Assembly (NCBI GenBank): GCA_014379785.1
Contig: JACMLD010000200.1
Span: 1-6,183 of the forward strand
Source of the DNA: Chitinophagaceae bacterium
Lineage (GTDB): Bacteria; Bacteroidota; Bacteroidia; Chitinophagales; Chitinophagaceae
Length of the DNA: 6,183 bases
Reading direction: 5' to 3'
Of this stretch, positions 1 through 6,183 are shown in pieces. The position numbers were made by a program, and so were the translations under genes. The notes beneath the pieces were generated by a model that was given only the letters and a program-made list of their open reading frames with translations, did not search any database and was not told the DNA's origin. How positions within the stretch are numbered: position 1 is the stretch's first letter; each line of letters begins with the position of its first letter.

Positions 1-15
1 AAATCAAAATGATAG

Positions 16-43
16 AACCTTCTCAAAATGAGAAGGTTTTTTT
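16..43 (+). terminator. Intrinsic (rho-independent) terminator of an upstream gene
   Basis: A perfect 9-bp stem pairs 16-24 (AACCTTCTC) with 30-38 (GAGAAGGTT). A 5-base loop AAAAT separates the arms, and one more A-T pair could close inside it. A run of seven T (37-43) follows at once, and the opposite strand has no comparable U-tract. It therefore ends transcription coming from left of the window and separates the kdp operon from its upstream neighbour. Confidence 0.87.
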
Positions 44-54
44 ATGCTTTTTAG

Positions 55-114
55 AATGCGCCGAAGCCTTACTCCCTATCTCGTTAACTGAAAATCAATC
101 AAATGCGCTGAAGC
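55..114. repeat. Imperfect direct repeat in the kdp leader
   Basis: AATGCGCCGAAGC at 55-67 recurs as AATGCGCTGAAGC at 102-114, with 12 of 13 bases identical and a 47-base start-to-start spacing. Both copies lie in the non-coding stretch between the upstream terminator and the first small ORF, where an operator pair for the kdp promoter would be expected. I do not recognise it as a known binding site. A chance pair or remnant of an older duplication is possible. Confidence 0.4.
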
Positions 115-142
115 GGATAATTTTTTAACAGACAGGCATACG

Positions 143-165
143 ATTCGCCAATATCAACAGCGAAT
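143..165. promoter_or_regulatory. Small inverted repeat in the kdp leader, possible operator or hairpin
   Basis: ATTCGC (143-148) is matched by its exact inverse GCGAAT (160-165) across an 11-base spacer, 59 bases before the first micro-ORF. It could be a dyad-symmetric protein site or a weak 6-bp hairpin. A 6-base arm is short and can arise by chance. I found no confident Bacteroidota promoter (TTG / TAnnTTTG) in 44-223. The nearest -7-like string is TAATTTTT at 118-125, which lacks the final G and a suitably spaced TTG. Confidence 0.22.
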
Positions 166-223
166 GGCAGATTTTAAAACCTAGAATTCCTGTCCCTCTT
201 TAAAATAATAATTCACAAATAAC

Positions 224-307
224 ATGCTTACACTAATCCTTATAGTCGCCTTCTTTCTATGCTTTGTTGTTTTTTTCAAATGCATCGATTTTTTTGAAAA
301 CATCTAA
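224..307 (+). CDS. Hypothetical 27-residue single-pass membrane microprotein upstream of kdpF
   Basis: ATG at 224 opens 27 codons ending in TAA at 305-307. Residues 2-18 are almost wholly hydrophobic (begins MLTLILIVAFF) and form one membrane helix. A short tail follows with K, C, D and E residues (ends KCIDFFENI). It stops 11 bases before kdpF, has the same length as KdpF and runs in the same direction, so it looks like the first cistron of the kdp operon. An A/T-rich stretch precedes the start, as at the other genes here, with no Shine-Dalgarno motif. I do not recognise the family. It could be an extra small Kdp subunit, a KdpF-like duplicate, or a leader peptide affecting translation downstream. 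A chance ORF in T-rich DNA remains possible. Confidence 0.5.
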   Translation: MLTLILIVAFFLCFVVFFKCIDFFENI

Positions 308-318
308 ACACGATTTTT

Positions 319-402
319 ATGATGATGAATATTCTTTTCGTAATAGCCATACTGGTATTTGTATATCTCGTATACGTGCTTCTCAAACCGGAAAAGTTTT
401 AA
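319..402 (+). CDS. kdpF: KdpF, small stabilising subunit of the K+-transporting ATPase
   Basis: The ORF encodes 27 residues from ATG 319 to TAA 400-402. Three ATG codons stand in tandem (319, 322, 325), so the true start may be one or two codons later. The product is a single hydrophobic helix (about residues 4-22) ending YVLLKPEKF. That hydrophobic helix with a short polar tail ending in F resembles the 29-residue E. coli KdpF, which ends in AEAF. KdpF is an inner-membrane peptide that binds at the KdpA/KdpB side of the complex and stabilises it. The gene stands 22 bases before kdpA, the classical kdpF position. Position, length and C-terminal pattern together support the call; so short a protein cannot be proven by sequence alone. 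Confidence 0.85.
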   Translation: MMMNILFVIAILVFVYLVYVLLKPEKF

Positions 403-424
403 CTGGAAAATTCAATTTTGATTT

Positions 425-2137
425 ATGAATACAGAAATATCAGGCGTACTGTTGAGCTTTGCATTAACCCTGCTGATTGCATTCCCACTCGGAAAATACA
501 TCGCGAACGTCTTTAAAGGCGAGAAAACCTTTACCGATTTTATGAACCCGGTTGAAAAGTTCATCTATCGGTTTTCGGGTATTGATCCTAAAAAAGAAAT
601 GAACTGGAAGCAGCATATGGCGGCCTTGCTATCCATCAATCTTGTCTGGCTGGTATATGCTTTTTTCTTATTGCTTTTTCAGGCCGATCTTCCATTGAAC
701 CCCGATGGCAATCCGAATATGACTCCTGATCTGTCGTTTAACACGGCTATCAGTTTTCTTGTGAACTGTAACCTGCAGCACTATTCAGGCGAGAGCGGTC
801 TCACCTATCTCACTCAATTGCTGGTCATTACATTTTTGCAATTTGTCTCAGCGGCAACGGGCGTTGCAGCGGTGGCAGTACTCTTTCGCGCATTTGCAGA
901 AAAAACCACGGAAAAACTGGGCAACTTTTTTGTGTTTTTCACGAAAACAATTACCAGGATCCTGTTGCCATTGTCAATCGTCATCGCTTTCGTACTCGCT
1001 TTCAACGGCACGCCTGCAAGCTTTGACGGCAAAGACAGCATTGTAACCCTGCAGGGAGATTCAGTACAGGTTTCACGCGGTCCTGCTGCTGGGATGATCG
1101 CCATCAAACACCTCGGGACAAATGGTGGGGGCTGGTTTGGAGCGAACTCGGCGCATCCACTGGAGAATCCAAACTATGTCACAAATATGGTTGAAATCAT
1201 TGCACAGGTAATTCTTCCAATGGCATTGATTTTTGCCTTTGGCTTCTTTATAAAAAGAAAGAAACTTGGCTATGTGATTTTCGGTGTGATGACAGCGGGG
1301 ATGCTCTCTTTTATGATACCAAATATGATTTCAGAGCTTAGTCCAAACCCGGCACTGCAGAAACTGGGGCTTGCTGACGCCGTTGCCATGGAAGGAAAAG
1401 AAACAAGAATCGGCGTTGCCGCCTCTGCCTACTGGCAGGTGATGACCACTGTAATCTCTACCGGCTCGGTGAATTCTATGCACGACAGCTCCATGCCCAT
1501 GTCCGGCGCCATGCAAATGCTTGGTATGATGACAAACTGTTTTTATGGTGGAAAAGGCGTAGGGCTGCTGAACTATTTTGTGTTCCTTATCATAGCCGTA
1601 TTTATTTCAGGGTTGATGGTCGGCAGAACTCCTGAGTTTCTGGGACGAAAAGTGGAAGCTCGTGAAATGAAAATTGCCTCCATTATTGCGTTGTTGCATC
1701 CTTTCCTGATCCTCGTGGGAACAGCGTTATCGGCCTGGGTGTCGGTGCGGCATCCGGAAGCAGATTGGGCGGTAAAACCAAGTGCCTGGTTAAACAATCC
1801 GGGTAGCCATGGTTTTTCAGAAATGCTGTACGAATACACATCTTCATCGGCAAACAATGGTTCGGGTTTTGAAGGGCTGGGCGATAACAATATCTTCTGG
1901 AATGTGACAACGGGACTTGTGATGATACTCGGCCGGTTCTTACCCATTATCGGACCTATTGCCATTGCCGGACTGCTGGCAAGAAAAAAATACATACCGG
2001 AAACTGCAGGAACGCTGCAACCTGATACTGCAACATTTGGCATCATGACTTATGCTGTCATCATGATACTGGCAGCACTCGCATTCTTTCCAGCACTTAC
2101 GCTGGGACCCATTGCGGAATATTTCCAGATTTATTAA
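425..2137 (+). CDS. kdpA: KdpA, potassium-binding and translocating subunit of the Kdp ATPase
   Basis: This 570-residue inner-membrane protein matches the usual KdpA length (about 560). It belongs to the superfamily of K+ transporters related to K+ channels: four membrane-pore-membrane units flanked by an extra helix at each end. About ten helices are visible, near residues 4-24, 65-87, 127-153, 172-194, 253-275, 281-300, 379-399, 415-440, 491-518 and 541-562. The four selectivity-filter loops are present: NCNLQHYSGE (114-123), GTNGGG (231-236), STGSVNSMHD (345-354) and SSANNGSGF (474-482). KdpA takes K+ from the periplasm and passes it through an intersubunit tunnel to KdpB. The start ATG 425 gives the expected N-terminus, with its GKY motif at 23-25. 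The gene is 22 bases after kdpF and 24 before kdpB. Nothing is truncated or missing, so this is the working copy as opposed to the remnant at the window's end. Confidence 0.98.
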   Translation: MNTEISGVLLSFALTLLIAFPLGKYIANVFKGEKTFTDFMNPVEKFIYRFSGIDPKKEMNWKQHMAALLSINLVWLVYAFFLLLFQADLPLNPDGNPNMTPDLSFNTAISFLVNCNLQHYSGESGLTYLTQLLVITFLQFVSAATGVAAVAVLFRAFAEKTTEKLGNFFVFFTKTITRILLPLSIVIAFVLAFNGTPASFDGKDSIVTLQGDSVQVSRGPAAGMIAIKHLGTNGGGWFGANSAHPLENPNYVTNMVEIIAQVILPMALIFAFGFFIKRKKLGYVIFGVMTAGMLSFMIPNMISELSPNPALQKLGLADAVAMEGKETRIGVAASAYWQVMTTVISTGSVNSMHDSSMPMSGAMQMLGMMTNCFYGGKGVGLLNYFVFLIIAVFISGLMVGRTPEFLGRKVEAREMKIASIIALLHPFLILVGTALSAWVSVRHPEADWAVKPSAWLNNPGSHGFSEMLYEYTSSSANNGSGFEGLGDNNIFWNVTTGLVMILGRFLPIIGPIAIAGLLARKKYIPETAGTLQPDTATFGIMTYAVIMILAALAFFPALTLGPIAEYFQIY

Positions 2138-2161
2138 AAAAGACGACTAAATAATTATACA

Positions 2162-4204
2162 ATGCCTACCAATAATAAATTGTTCGAACCCGCTCTGATC
2201 AAAGAATCGCTTGCTCAGTCTTTCGTGAAACTTGATCCAAGGATAATGTTTAGAAATCCGGTCATGTTTACCGTAGAAATTGGCACGCTCATCATGTTGG
2301 GGGTAACAATTTACACAGCAGTGTCGAACGACAACTCCGAAGGCACTTTTGGCTATAATCTGGCCATCTTTATCGTGCTGTTACTTACGCTGCTCTTTGC
2401 AAACTTTGCAGAAGCCATTGCTGAAGCACGCGGAAAAGCCCAGGCGGAAAGCCTTAGAAAAACAAGAGAAGACACCCCCGCAAAAAAAGTTTTTGGCAGC
2501 GGCAACCAACAGGAGATTAAGACAGTGCCCTCATCACAGTTGCGCAAAGGCGATGTGTTTGTTTGCGAAGCAGGCGACCTGATACCGATGGATGGTGAAA
2601 TCATAGAAGGCCTTGCCACAATTGACGAATCAGCTATTACGGGAGAATCGGCACCAGTCATCAGGGAGTCTGGCGGAGACAAGTCCTCCGTAACCGGGGG
2701 CACCAAAGTGCTGAGTGACAAAATTAAAGTAGAGGTAACTACTGAACCGGGTGAAAGTTTTCTTGATAAAATGATTGCACTGGTAGAGGGCGCGAGCCGC
2801 CAGAAAACACCTAATGAAATAGCACTTACCATCTTACTGGCAAGCTTTACTCTTGTTTTCATCATTGTGTGTGTAACGCTAAAACCTTTTGCTGATTATG
2901 CAAACACACCCATTACCATTGCAGCATTTGTCTCTTTGTTTGTTTGCCTGATACCTACTACCATCGGAGGTCTTCTCAGTGCAATTGGTATAGCCGGTAT
3001 GGACAGGGCGCTACGTGCAAACGTGATTACGAAGAGTGGAAAAGCAGTTGAGACTGCCGGGGATCTCGATACGCTGCTGCTGGATAAAACAGGTACCATC
3101 ACCATTGGCAACAGAAAGGCAACCAACTTCTGGCCCGTAGCAGATGTAAACAATGATGATTTTGTAAATGCATGCATTCTGTCATCACTGGCCGATGAAA
3201 CGCCCGAAGGAAAATCAATCATAGAGCTCGCGGCAGCACAAGGAATCAAAGCGGCACAAACACAAAGAGACAACGTACGCTTTATAAAATTTTCTGCTGA
3301 AACGCGCAGCAGCGGAATTGATTTCGGAGACACCCGCATCCGGAAAGGAGCTTTTGATTCCATAAGAAATATGGTTGTAAAAGCAAACAATCCTTTCCCG
3401 AAGGAAATGGAAGAGAGAGTGAAAACGGTTTCATCAAATGGAGGAACTCCGCTGGTTGTCAGCAGAAATGAAAAAGTACTGGGAGTAATTGAGCTGCAGG
3501 ATATCATCAAACCCGGTATCAGAGAGCGCTTTGAAAGACTGCGTAAGATGGGTGTTAAAACAGTCATGGTCACCGGAGACAATCCGCTGACAGCAAAATT
3601 TATTGCCGAAAAAGCGGGAGTAGATGACTTCATCGCCGAAGCAAAACCGGAAGACAAAATGCTTTATATCCGAAAGGAACAGGAAGGCGGCAAGCTGGTA
3701 GCCATGATGGGCGATGGCACCAACGATGCACCGGCCCTTGCGCAGGCTGATGTTGGCGTGGCGATGAACAGTGGTACCCAGGCTGCCAAAGAAGCCGGAA
3801 ACATGGTGGACCTCGACAACGATCCCACAAAGCTCATCGAGATTGTAGAAATTGGAAAACAGTTACTGATGACAAGAGGTACACTTACTACTTTCTCCAT
3901 AGCAAATGATGTTGCAAAATATTTTGCCATTGTGCCTGCATTGTTCATTACATCCATACCAGCGCTGCAGGGATTGAATATCATGCGCCTTGAAAGTCCG
4001 GAATCAGCAATATTATCAGCGATTATTTTTAATGCTCTTATCATACCTGCACTTATTCCACTCGCCCTGAAGGGCGTGGCTTATAAGCCCATTGGTGCGA
4101 GTGCACTTTTAAGACGAAATCTCCTCATTTATGGACTGGGCGGAGTGATCATACCATTTATCGGCATAAAACTGATCGACATGCTGATTTCACTATTCAT
4201 GTAA
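2162..4204 (+). CDS. kdpB: KdpB, P-type ATPase catalytic subunit of the K+ pump
   Basis: This 680-residue protein is a type IA P-type ATPase, close to the E. coli length of 682. It hydrolyses ATP to power K+ uptake by the KdpFABC complex in the inner membrane. In order: helices near 35-54 and 66-86; actuator domain with TGES at 160-163; helices near 219-240 and 250-280 with CLIPTTIGG (262-270); phosphorylation motif DKTGT with acceptor Asp308; nucleotide-binding domain with FSAETRSSGID (377-387) and RKGAF (394-398, Lys395); TGDNP (471-475); hinge GDGTNDAP (517-524); and three C-terminal helices. Asp583 and Lys586 in helix 5 (ANDVAKYF), important for coupling in E. coli KdpB, are both kept. 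Ser163 of TGES corresponds to the E. coli serine whose phosphorylation inhibits the pump. The start at 2162 matches the family N-terminus. kdpC follows after 10 bases. Confidence 0.98.
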   Translation: MPTNNKLFEPALIKESLAQSFVKLDPRIMFRNPVMFTVEIGTLIMLGVTIYTAVSNDNSEGTFGYNLAIFIVLLLTLLFANFAEAIAEARGKAQAESLRKTREDTPAKKVFGSGNQQEIKTVPSSQLRKGDVFVCEAGDLIPMDGEIIEGLATIDESAITGESAPVIRESGGDKSSVTGGTKVLSDKIKVEVTTEPGESFLDKMIALVEGASRQKTPNEIALTILLASFTLVFIIVCVTLKPFADYANTPITIAAFVSLFVCLIPTTIGGLLSAIGIAGMDRALRANVITKSGKAVETAGDLDTLLLDKTGTITIGNRKATNFWPVADVNNDDFVNACILSSLADETPEGKSIIELAAAQGIKAAQTQRDNVRFIKFSAETRSSGIDFGDTRIRKGAFDSIRNMVVKANNPFPKEMEERVKTVSSNGGTPLVVSRNEKVLGVIELQDIIKPGIRERFERLRKMGVKTVMVTGDNPLTAKFIAEKAGVDDFIAEAKPEDKMLYIRKEQEGGKLVAMMGDGTNDAPALAQADVGVAMNSGTQAAKEAGNMVDLDNDPTKLIEIVEIGKQLLMTRGTLTTFSIANDVAKYFAIVPALFITSIPALQGLNIMRLESPESAILSAIIFNALIIPALIPLALKGVAYKPIGASALLRRNLLIYGLGGVIIPFIGIKLIDMLISLFM

Positions 4205-4214
4205 AAACAAAAAA

Positions 4215-4769
4215 ATGAAACAATATATTTTACCATCGCTGAAACTTACACTCGTAATGATTATTCTCTGTGCTGTTCTTTATCCCATGCTTATTTCGGG
4301 AGTCGCAAAACTGAGTCCGGGTGCGGGTAAAGGCGAAACAGTAGAAGTCGACGGGAAGGTTGTAGGCTACAAATTAATCGGACAAAGCTTTACCGCCGAT
4401 AAATACTTCTGGGGACGCCCATCTGCAGTCAACTACAACGCAGCAGGCTCGGCCGGATCAAACAAAGCAGCTTCAAATCCGGACTATATTCAAACGGTAA
4501 AAGACAGGATCGACAGCTTTCTCATTCACAACCCCGGAATCAAAAAAAATGAGATCCCTGCTGAAATGGTTACTGCCTCTGGCAGCGGGCTGGACCCCGA
4601 TATCTCAGTAAAATCAGCACTGGTGCAGGTGAAGAGGATTGCAGCAACAAGACAACTTTCGGAAGATCTGCTGAGAAACCTCATCACCGCAAACAGCATC
4701 AGCTCATTTGTAGCGCCAGAAAAAGTGAACGTCCTCAAATTAAATATCGCGTTAGATAAATTAAAATAG
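4215..4769 (+). CDS. kdpC: KdpC, accessory subunit of the K+-transporting ATPase
   Basis: This 184-residue protein has one N-terminal membrane helix (about 10-32) and a periplasmic domain, the standard KdpC design and length (about 190). Family signatures are seen in order: GQSFT (56-60), KYFWGRPSA (63-71), YNAAGSAGSN (74-83), SGSGLDPDIS (122-131), the QVKRIAATR segment (138-146) and the closing LNIALDKL (176-183). KdpC sits against KdpA at the periplasmic face and is needed for assembly; its exact role in the cycle is less settled than that of A and B. The ATG at 4215 follows an A-rich stretch with no Shine-Dalgarno motif. The porin gene begins only 5 bases after the stop, which implies co-translation or at least one transcript. 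Confidence 0.97.
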   Translation: MKQYILPSLKLTLVMIILCAVLYPMLISGVAKLSPGAGKGETVEVDGKVVGYKLIGQSFTADKYFWGRPSAVNYNAAGSAGSNKAASNPDYIQTVKDRIDSFLIHNPGIKKNEIPAEMVTASGSGLDPDISVKSALVQVKRIAATRQLSEDLLRNLITANSISSFVAPEKVNVLKLNIALDKLK

Positions 4770-4774
4770 AGACA

Positions 4775-5863
4775 ATGAAGAACATTTTATTAGGAGCGTG
4801 CCTTTTGACAAGTGGAATATTGCAGGCACAGGACAGTTTAAACAATTCAACAGCAGTGGCTCCGGCCGTTACATTCAGCGGATACCTTGAGGCCTATTAT
4901 TCCTATGATTTCAATAAGCCACCGACAAACGATAAAGCAGGATTCCTATACAGCCATAACCGGCACAACGAGATAAATCTTAACCTCGGCTTCGTAAAGG
5001 GTAGTTACAGCACAGAGCGGGTGCGGGCCAATCTTGCCCTGGCTGCAGGCACCTATATGAATGCCAACTACGCGGCTGAGACCGGAGTATTGAAAAACGT
5101 TTTCGAAGCAAATGCCGGATTGAAATTGTCAGCGAAATCGAATCTCTGGCTGGATGCAGGTATCTTCTCATCCCATATCGGATTTGAAAGCGCTATATCA
5201 AAAGACTGCTGGACGCTCTCAAGGAGCCTGATTGCAGAAAACACTCCTTACTATGAAAGTGGCGCAAAGCTCACCTATATCAGCAACAACAACAAGTGGC
5301 TTCTGAGTGCGCTGGTTTTAAATGGCTGGCAGAGGATCAGGAGAGTGGAAGGAAATACCCTGATGAGCTACGGTACCCAGGTGCAATACAAACCTTCCGC
5401 AAAAGCCACACTCAATTACAGCACATTTATCGGGACAGACAAACCCGATAGCGCCCGCCGTATGAGGTATTATCACAATTTATACGGTGTGTTTACAATG
5501 GGGAAACTCGGTATAACGGCCGGACTGGATATTGGGATGGAACAAAAATCAAAAGGAAGCAGTGAGATGAACACGTTGTATGCCCCTGTGATGATCCTCA
5601 GATACTCAGCTAACGACAAATGGGCCATCGCAGCAAGAGGAGAATACTATGATGATGAAGACGGAATCATCATTGCCACAGGCACTCCCGAGGGTTTCAA
5701 AACATCGGGTATTTCATTAAACGTGGATTATATGCCGGTTCCCGCAGCAGTCATAAGGATAGAAGGAAGGATTTTAAAAAGTAAAGATGAGATTTTTACA
5801 AGAAACACTGAAAGCAGAGATGTGAATTCGTTTGTCACCGCATCCATTGCAGTTAGTTTTTAA
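4775..5863 (+). CDS. Outer-membrane beta-barrel porin of the kdp operon (BBP2/OmpL-like)
   Basis: This 362-residue protein begins with a signal peptide (basic K2, hydrophobic 3-17, likely cleavage near LQAQ-D, residue 19/20). It ends NSFVTASIAVSF, with the terminal phenylalanine typical of proteins inserted by the BAM machinery. Between these are short amphipathic beta-strand-like segments rich in G, Y, N and alternating hydrophobics. Examples are FSGYLEAYYSYDF (34-46), SHNRHNEINLNLGF (60-73), LWLDAGIFSSHIGFESA (124-140) and YYESGAKLTY (159-168). From memory these resemble the putative beta-barrel porin-2 (OmpL-like) family found in Bacteroidota kdp operons; I could not search to confirm the family. 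The gene starts 5 bases after kdpC, so the inferred job is to admit K+ or small solutes through the outer membrane when the pump is induced. Pore selectivity cannot be read from sequence. Confidence 0.86.
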   Translation: MKNILLGACLLTSGILQAQDSLNNSTAVAPAVTFSGYLEAYYSYDFNKPPTNDKAGFLYSHNRHNEINLNLGFVKGSYSTERVRANLALAAGTYMNANYAAETGVLKNVFEANAGLKLSAKSNLWLDAGIFSSHIGFESAISKDCWTLSRSLIAENTPYYESGAKLTYISNNNKWLLSALVLNGWQRIRRVEGNTLMSYGTQVQYKPSAKATLNYSTFIGTDKPDSARRMRYYHNLYGVFTMGKLGITAGLDIGMEQKSKGSSEMNTLYAPVMILRYSANDKWAIAARGEYYDDEDGIIIATGTPEGFKTSGISLNVDYMPVPAAVIRIEGRILKSKDEIFTRNTESRDVNSFVTASIAVSF

Positions 5864-5876
5864 GTGATGTTATAAT

Positions 5877-6183
5877 ATGATATTAAATATAATCTTCTGC
5901 CTGCTGATATTTTGTTCAGTTGTTCTGCTGGCCTGGCTTCTTGGAAAATATTTGTATAGAGTATACTCCGGGGAACACAGCAAATTAACACGCTTGTCGC
6001 GGTCAGAAGAATATATAGTCAGTTTTTGCGGTGTCGCATCAAAGAAGAGTTGCGGCTGGAAGGAGTATCTGATTCTAGGGTCTGGGTGACAATACCGAAA
6101 GCGAAGGAGCGACATTCGGAATACTTCTTCTGGGAATTATAATCATTGTGAATGTCCTATGTTTGTTCCCCGCGCTCATGGTA
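5877..6183 (+). pseudogene. Second, divergent KdpA copy, internally deleted and frameshifted (runs off window)
   Basis: ATG 5877 opens a 70-codon frame ending at TGA 6087-6089. Its first 65 residues align without gaps to the intact KdpA here, with 22 identical by hand count. Shared positions include LGKY (22-25), V29, GE (32-33), E44, I47, F50, G52, KK (56-57) and WK (61-62). From 6079 the next frame reads GLGDNT and then ATFGI...CLFPAL to the window edge. This matches KdpA 484-488 and 536-560, with 12 of 25 identical in the last helix. About 400-470 residues including all four pore loops are missing, so it cannot conduct K+ as KdpA does. The frames differ by one base near 6078-6080. There is no terminator after the porin, so it is probably transcribed with the operon. 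About 34% identity indicates an old paralogue or acquired copy, not a fresh duplicate. Alternatively it is a real mini-protein with a sequencing error. Confidence 0.8.

Noticed and set aside
118..125. TAATTTTT as a Bacteroidota -7 promoter element
   Set aside because: It lacks the final G of TAnnTTTG, and there is no TTG at the right distance upstream; a match in T-rich DNA is expected by chance.
9..128. Open frame of 39 codons starting at ATG 9 (MIEPSQNEKVF...)
   Set aside because: It reads straight through the terminator stem and T-run at 16-43; the SQNEKVF text is just the hairpin translated. It has no recognisable domain.
44..223. c-di-AMP (ydaO/kdp) riboswitch in the kdp leader
   Set aside because: These riboswitches control K+ transporters in some bacteria, but the leader is short and shows no extended paired structure or the conserved G/A-rich core I would expect.
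1573..2046. Antisense open frame (157 codons) opposite kdpA
   Set aside because: Shadow of kdpA on the reverse strand; no family resemblance and no independent start context. The same applies to the other antisense and out-of-frame ORFs in 814-5171.
2896..3657. Long antisense open frame (253 codons) opposite kdpB
   Set aside because: It lies wholly within a certain kdpB gene. Its serine-rich composition without domains is what the reverse strand of a codon-biased gene gives.
5870..6115. Minus-strand frame of 81 codons opposite the KdpA remnant
   Set aside because: The plus strand here has a clear gapless KdpA match, so the reverse frame is a shadow. It contains no recognisable motif.
1..6183. 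Insertion sequences, tRNA/rRNA genes or CRISPR arrays
   Set aside because: No transposase-like frame, no terminal inverted repeats flanking the KdpA remnant within view, no cloverleaf and no regularly spaced repeats were seen.

Overview
The window is one strand-coherent locus (all genes on +) encoding a Kdp-type high-affinity potassium pump, almost certainly from a member of the Bacteroidota. The protein sequences point there, as do start codons preceded by A/T-rich rather than Shine-Dalgarno sequence, and an outer-membrane beta-barrel porin built into the kdp operon. Within Bacteroidota a Chitinophagaceae-like source is plausible but is only an impression. The organism cannot be named from this window.

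Layout. Positions 16-43 hold a strong intrinsic terminator that closes an upstream gene outside the window. Positions 44-223 are a non-coding leader, with a 12/13 imperfect direct repeat (55-67 and 102-114) and a small inverted repeat (143-165). Two tandem 27-codon membrane micro-ORFs follow: an unrecognised one (224-307) and a good kdpF (319-402). Then come full-length kdpA (425-2137), kdpB (2162-4204), kdpC (4215-4769) and a BBP2/OmpL-like porin gene (4775-5863). Gaps between genes are 5-24 bases, as expected for a single transcript. No kdpD or kdpE regulator gene lies in the window.

The gene products form one path for scavenging K+. The porin would let ions cross the outer membrane. KdpA selects K+ through its filter, and KdpB hydrolyses ATP through an aspartyl-phosphate and drives transport. 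KdpC and KdpF are the accessory inner-membrane subunits. All key KdpA filter loops and KdpB catalytic residues are present, so the pump looks functional.

The most unusual part is the end, 5877-6183. Directly after the porin, where a regulator might be expected, is a second and divergent KdpA-like sequence. It keeps the first ~65 residues (ungapped alignment to the intact KdpA, 22/65 identical by hand count) and the last membrane helix (12/25 identical). It has lost roughly 400-470 residues between them, that is, the whole K+ pore. The two parts are one base out of frame, so it reads as a decayed paralogue. Removing a single G near 6078-6080 would give an open 'mini-KdpA' of about 100 residues or more, so a small functional protein or a sequencing error cannot be ruled out.
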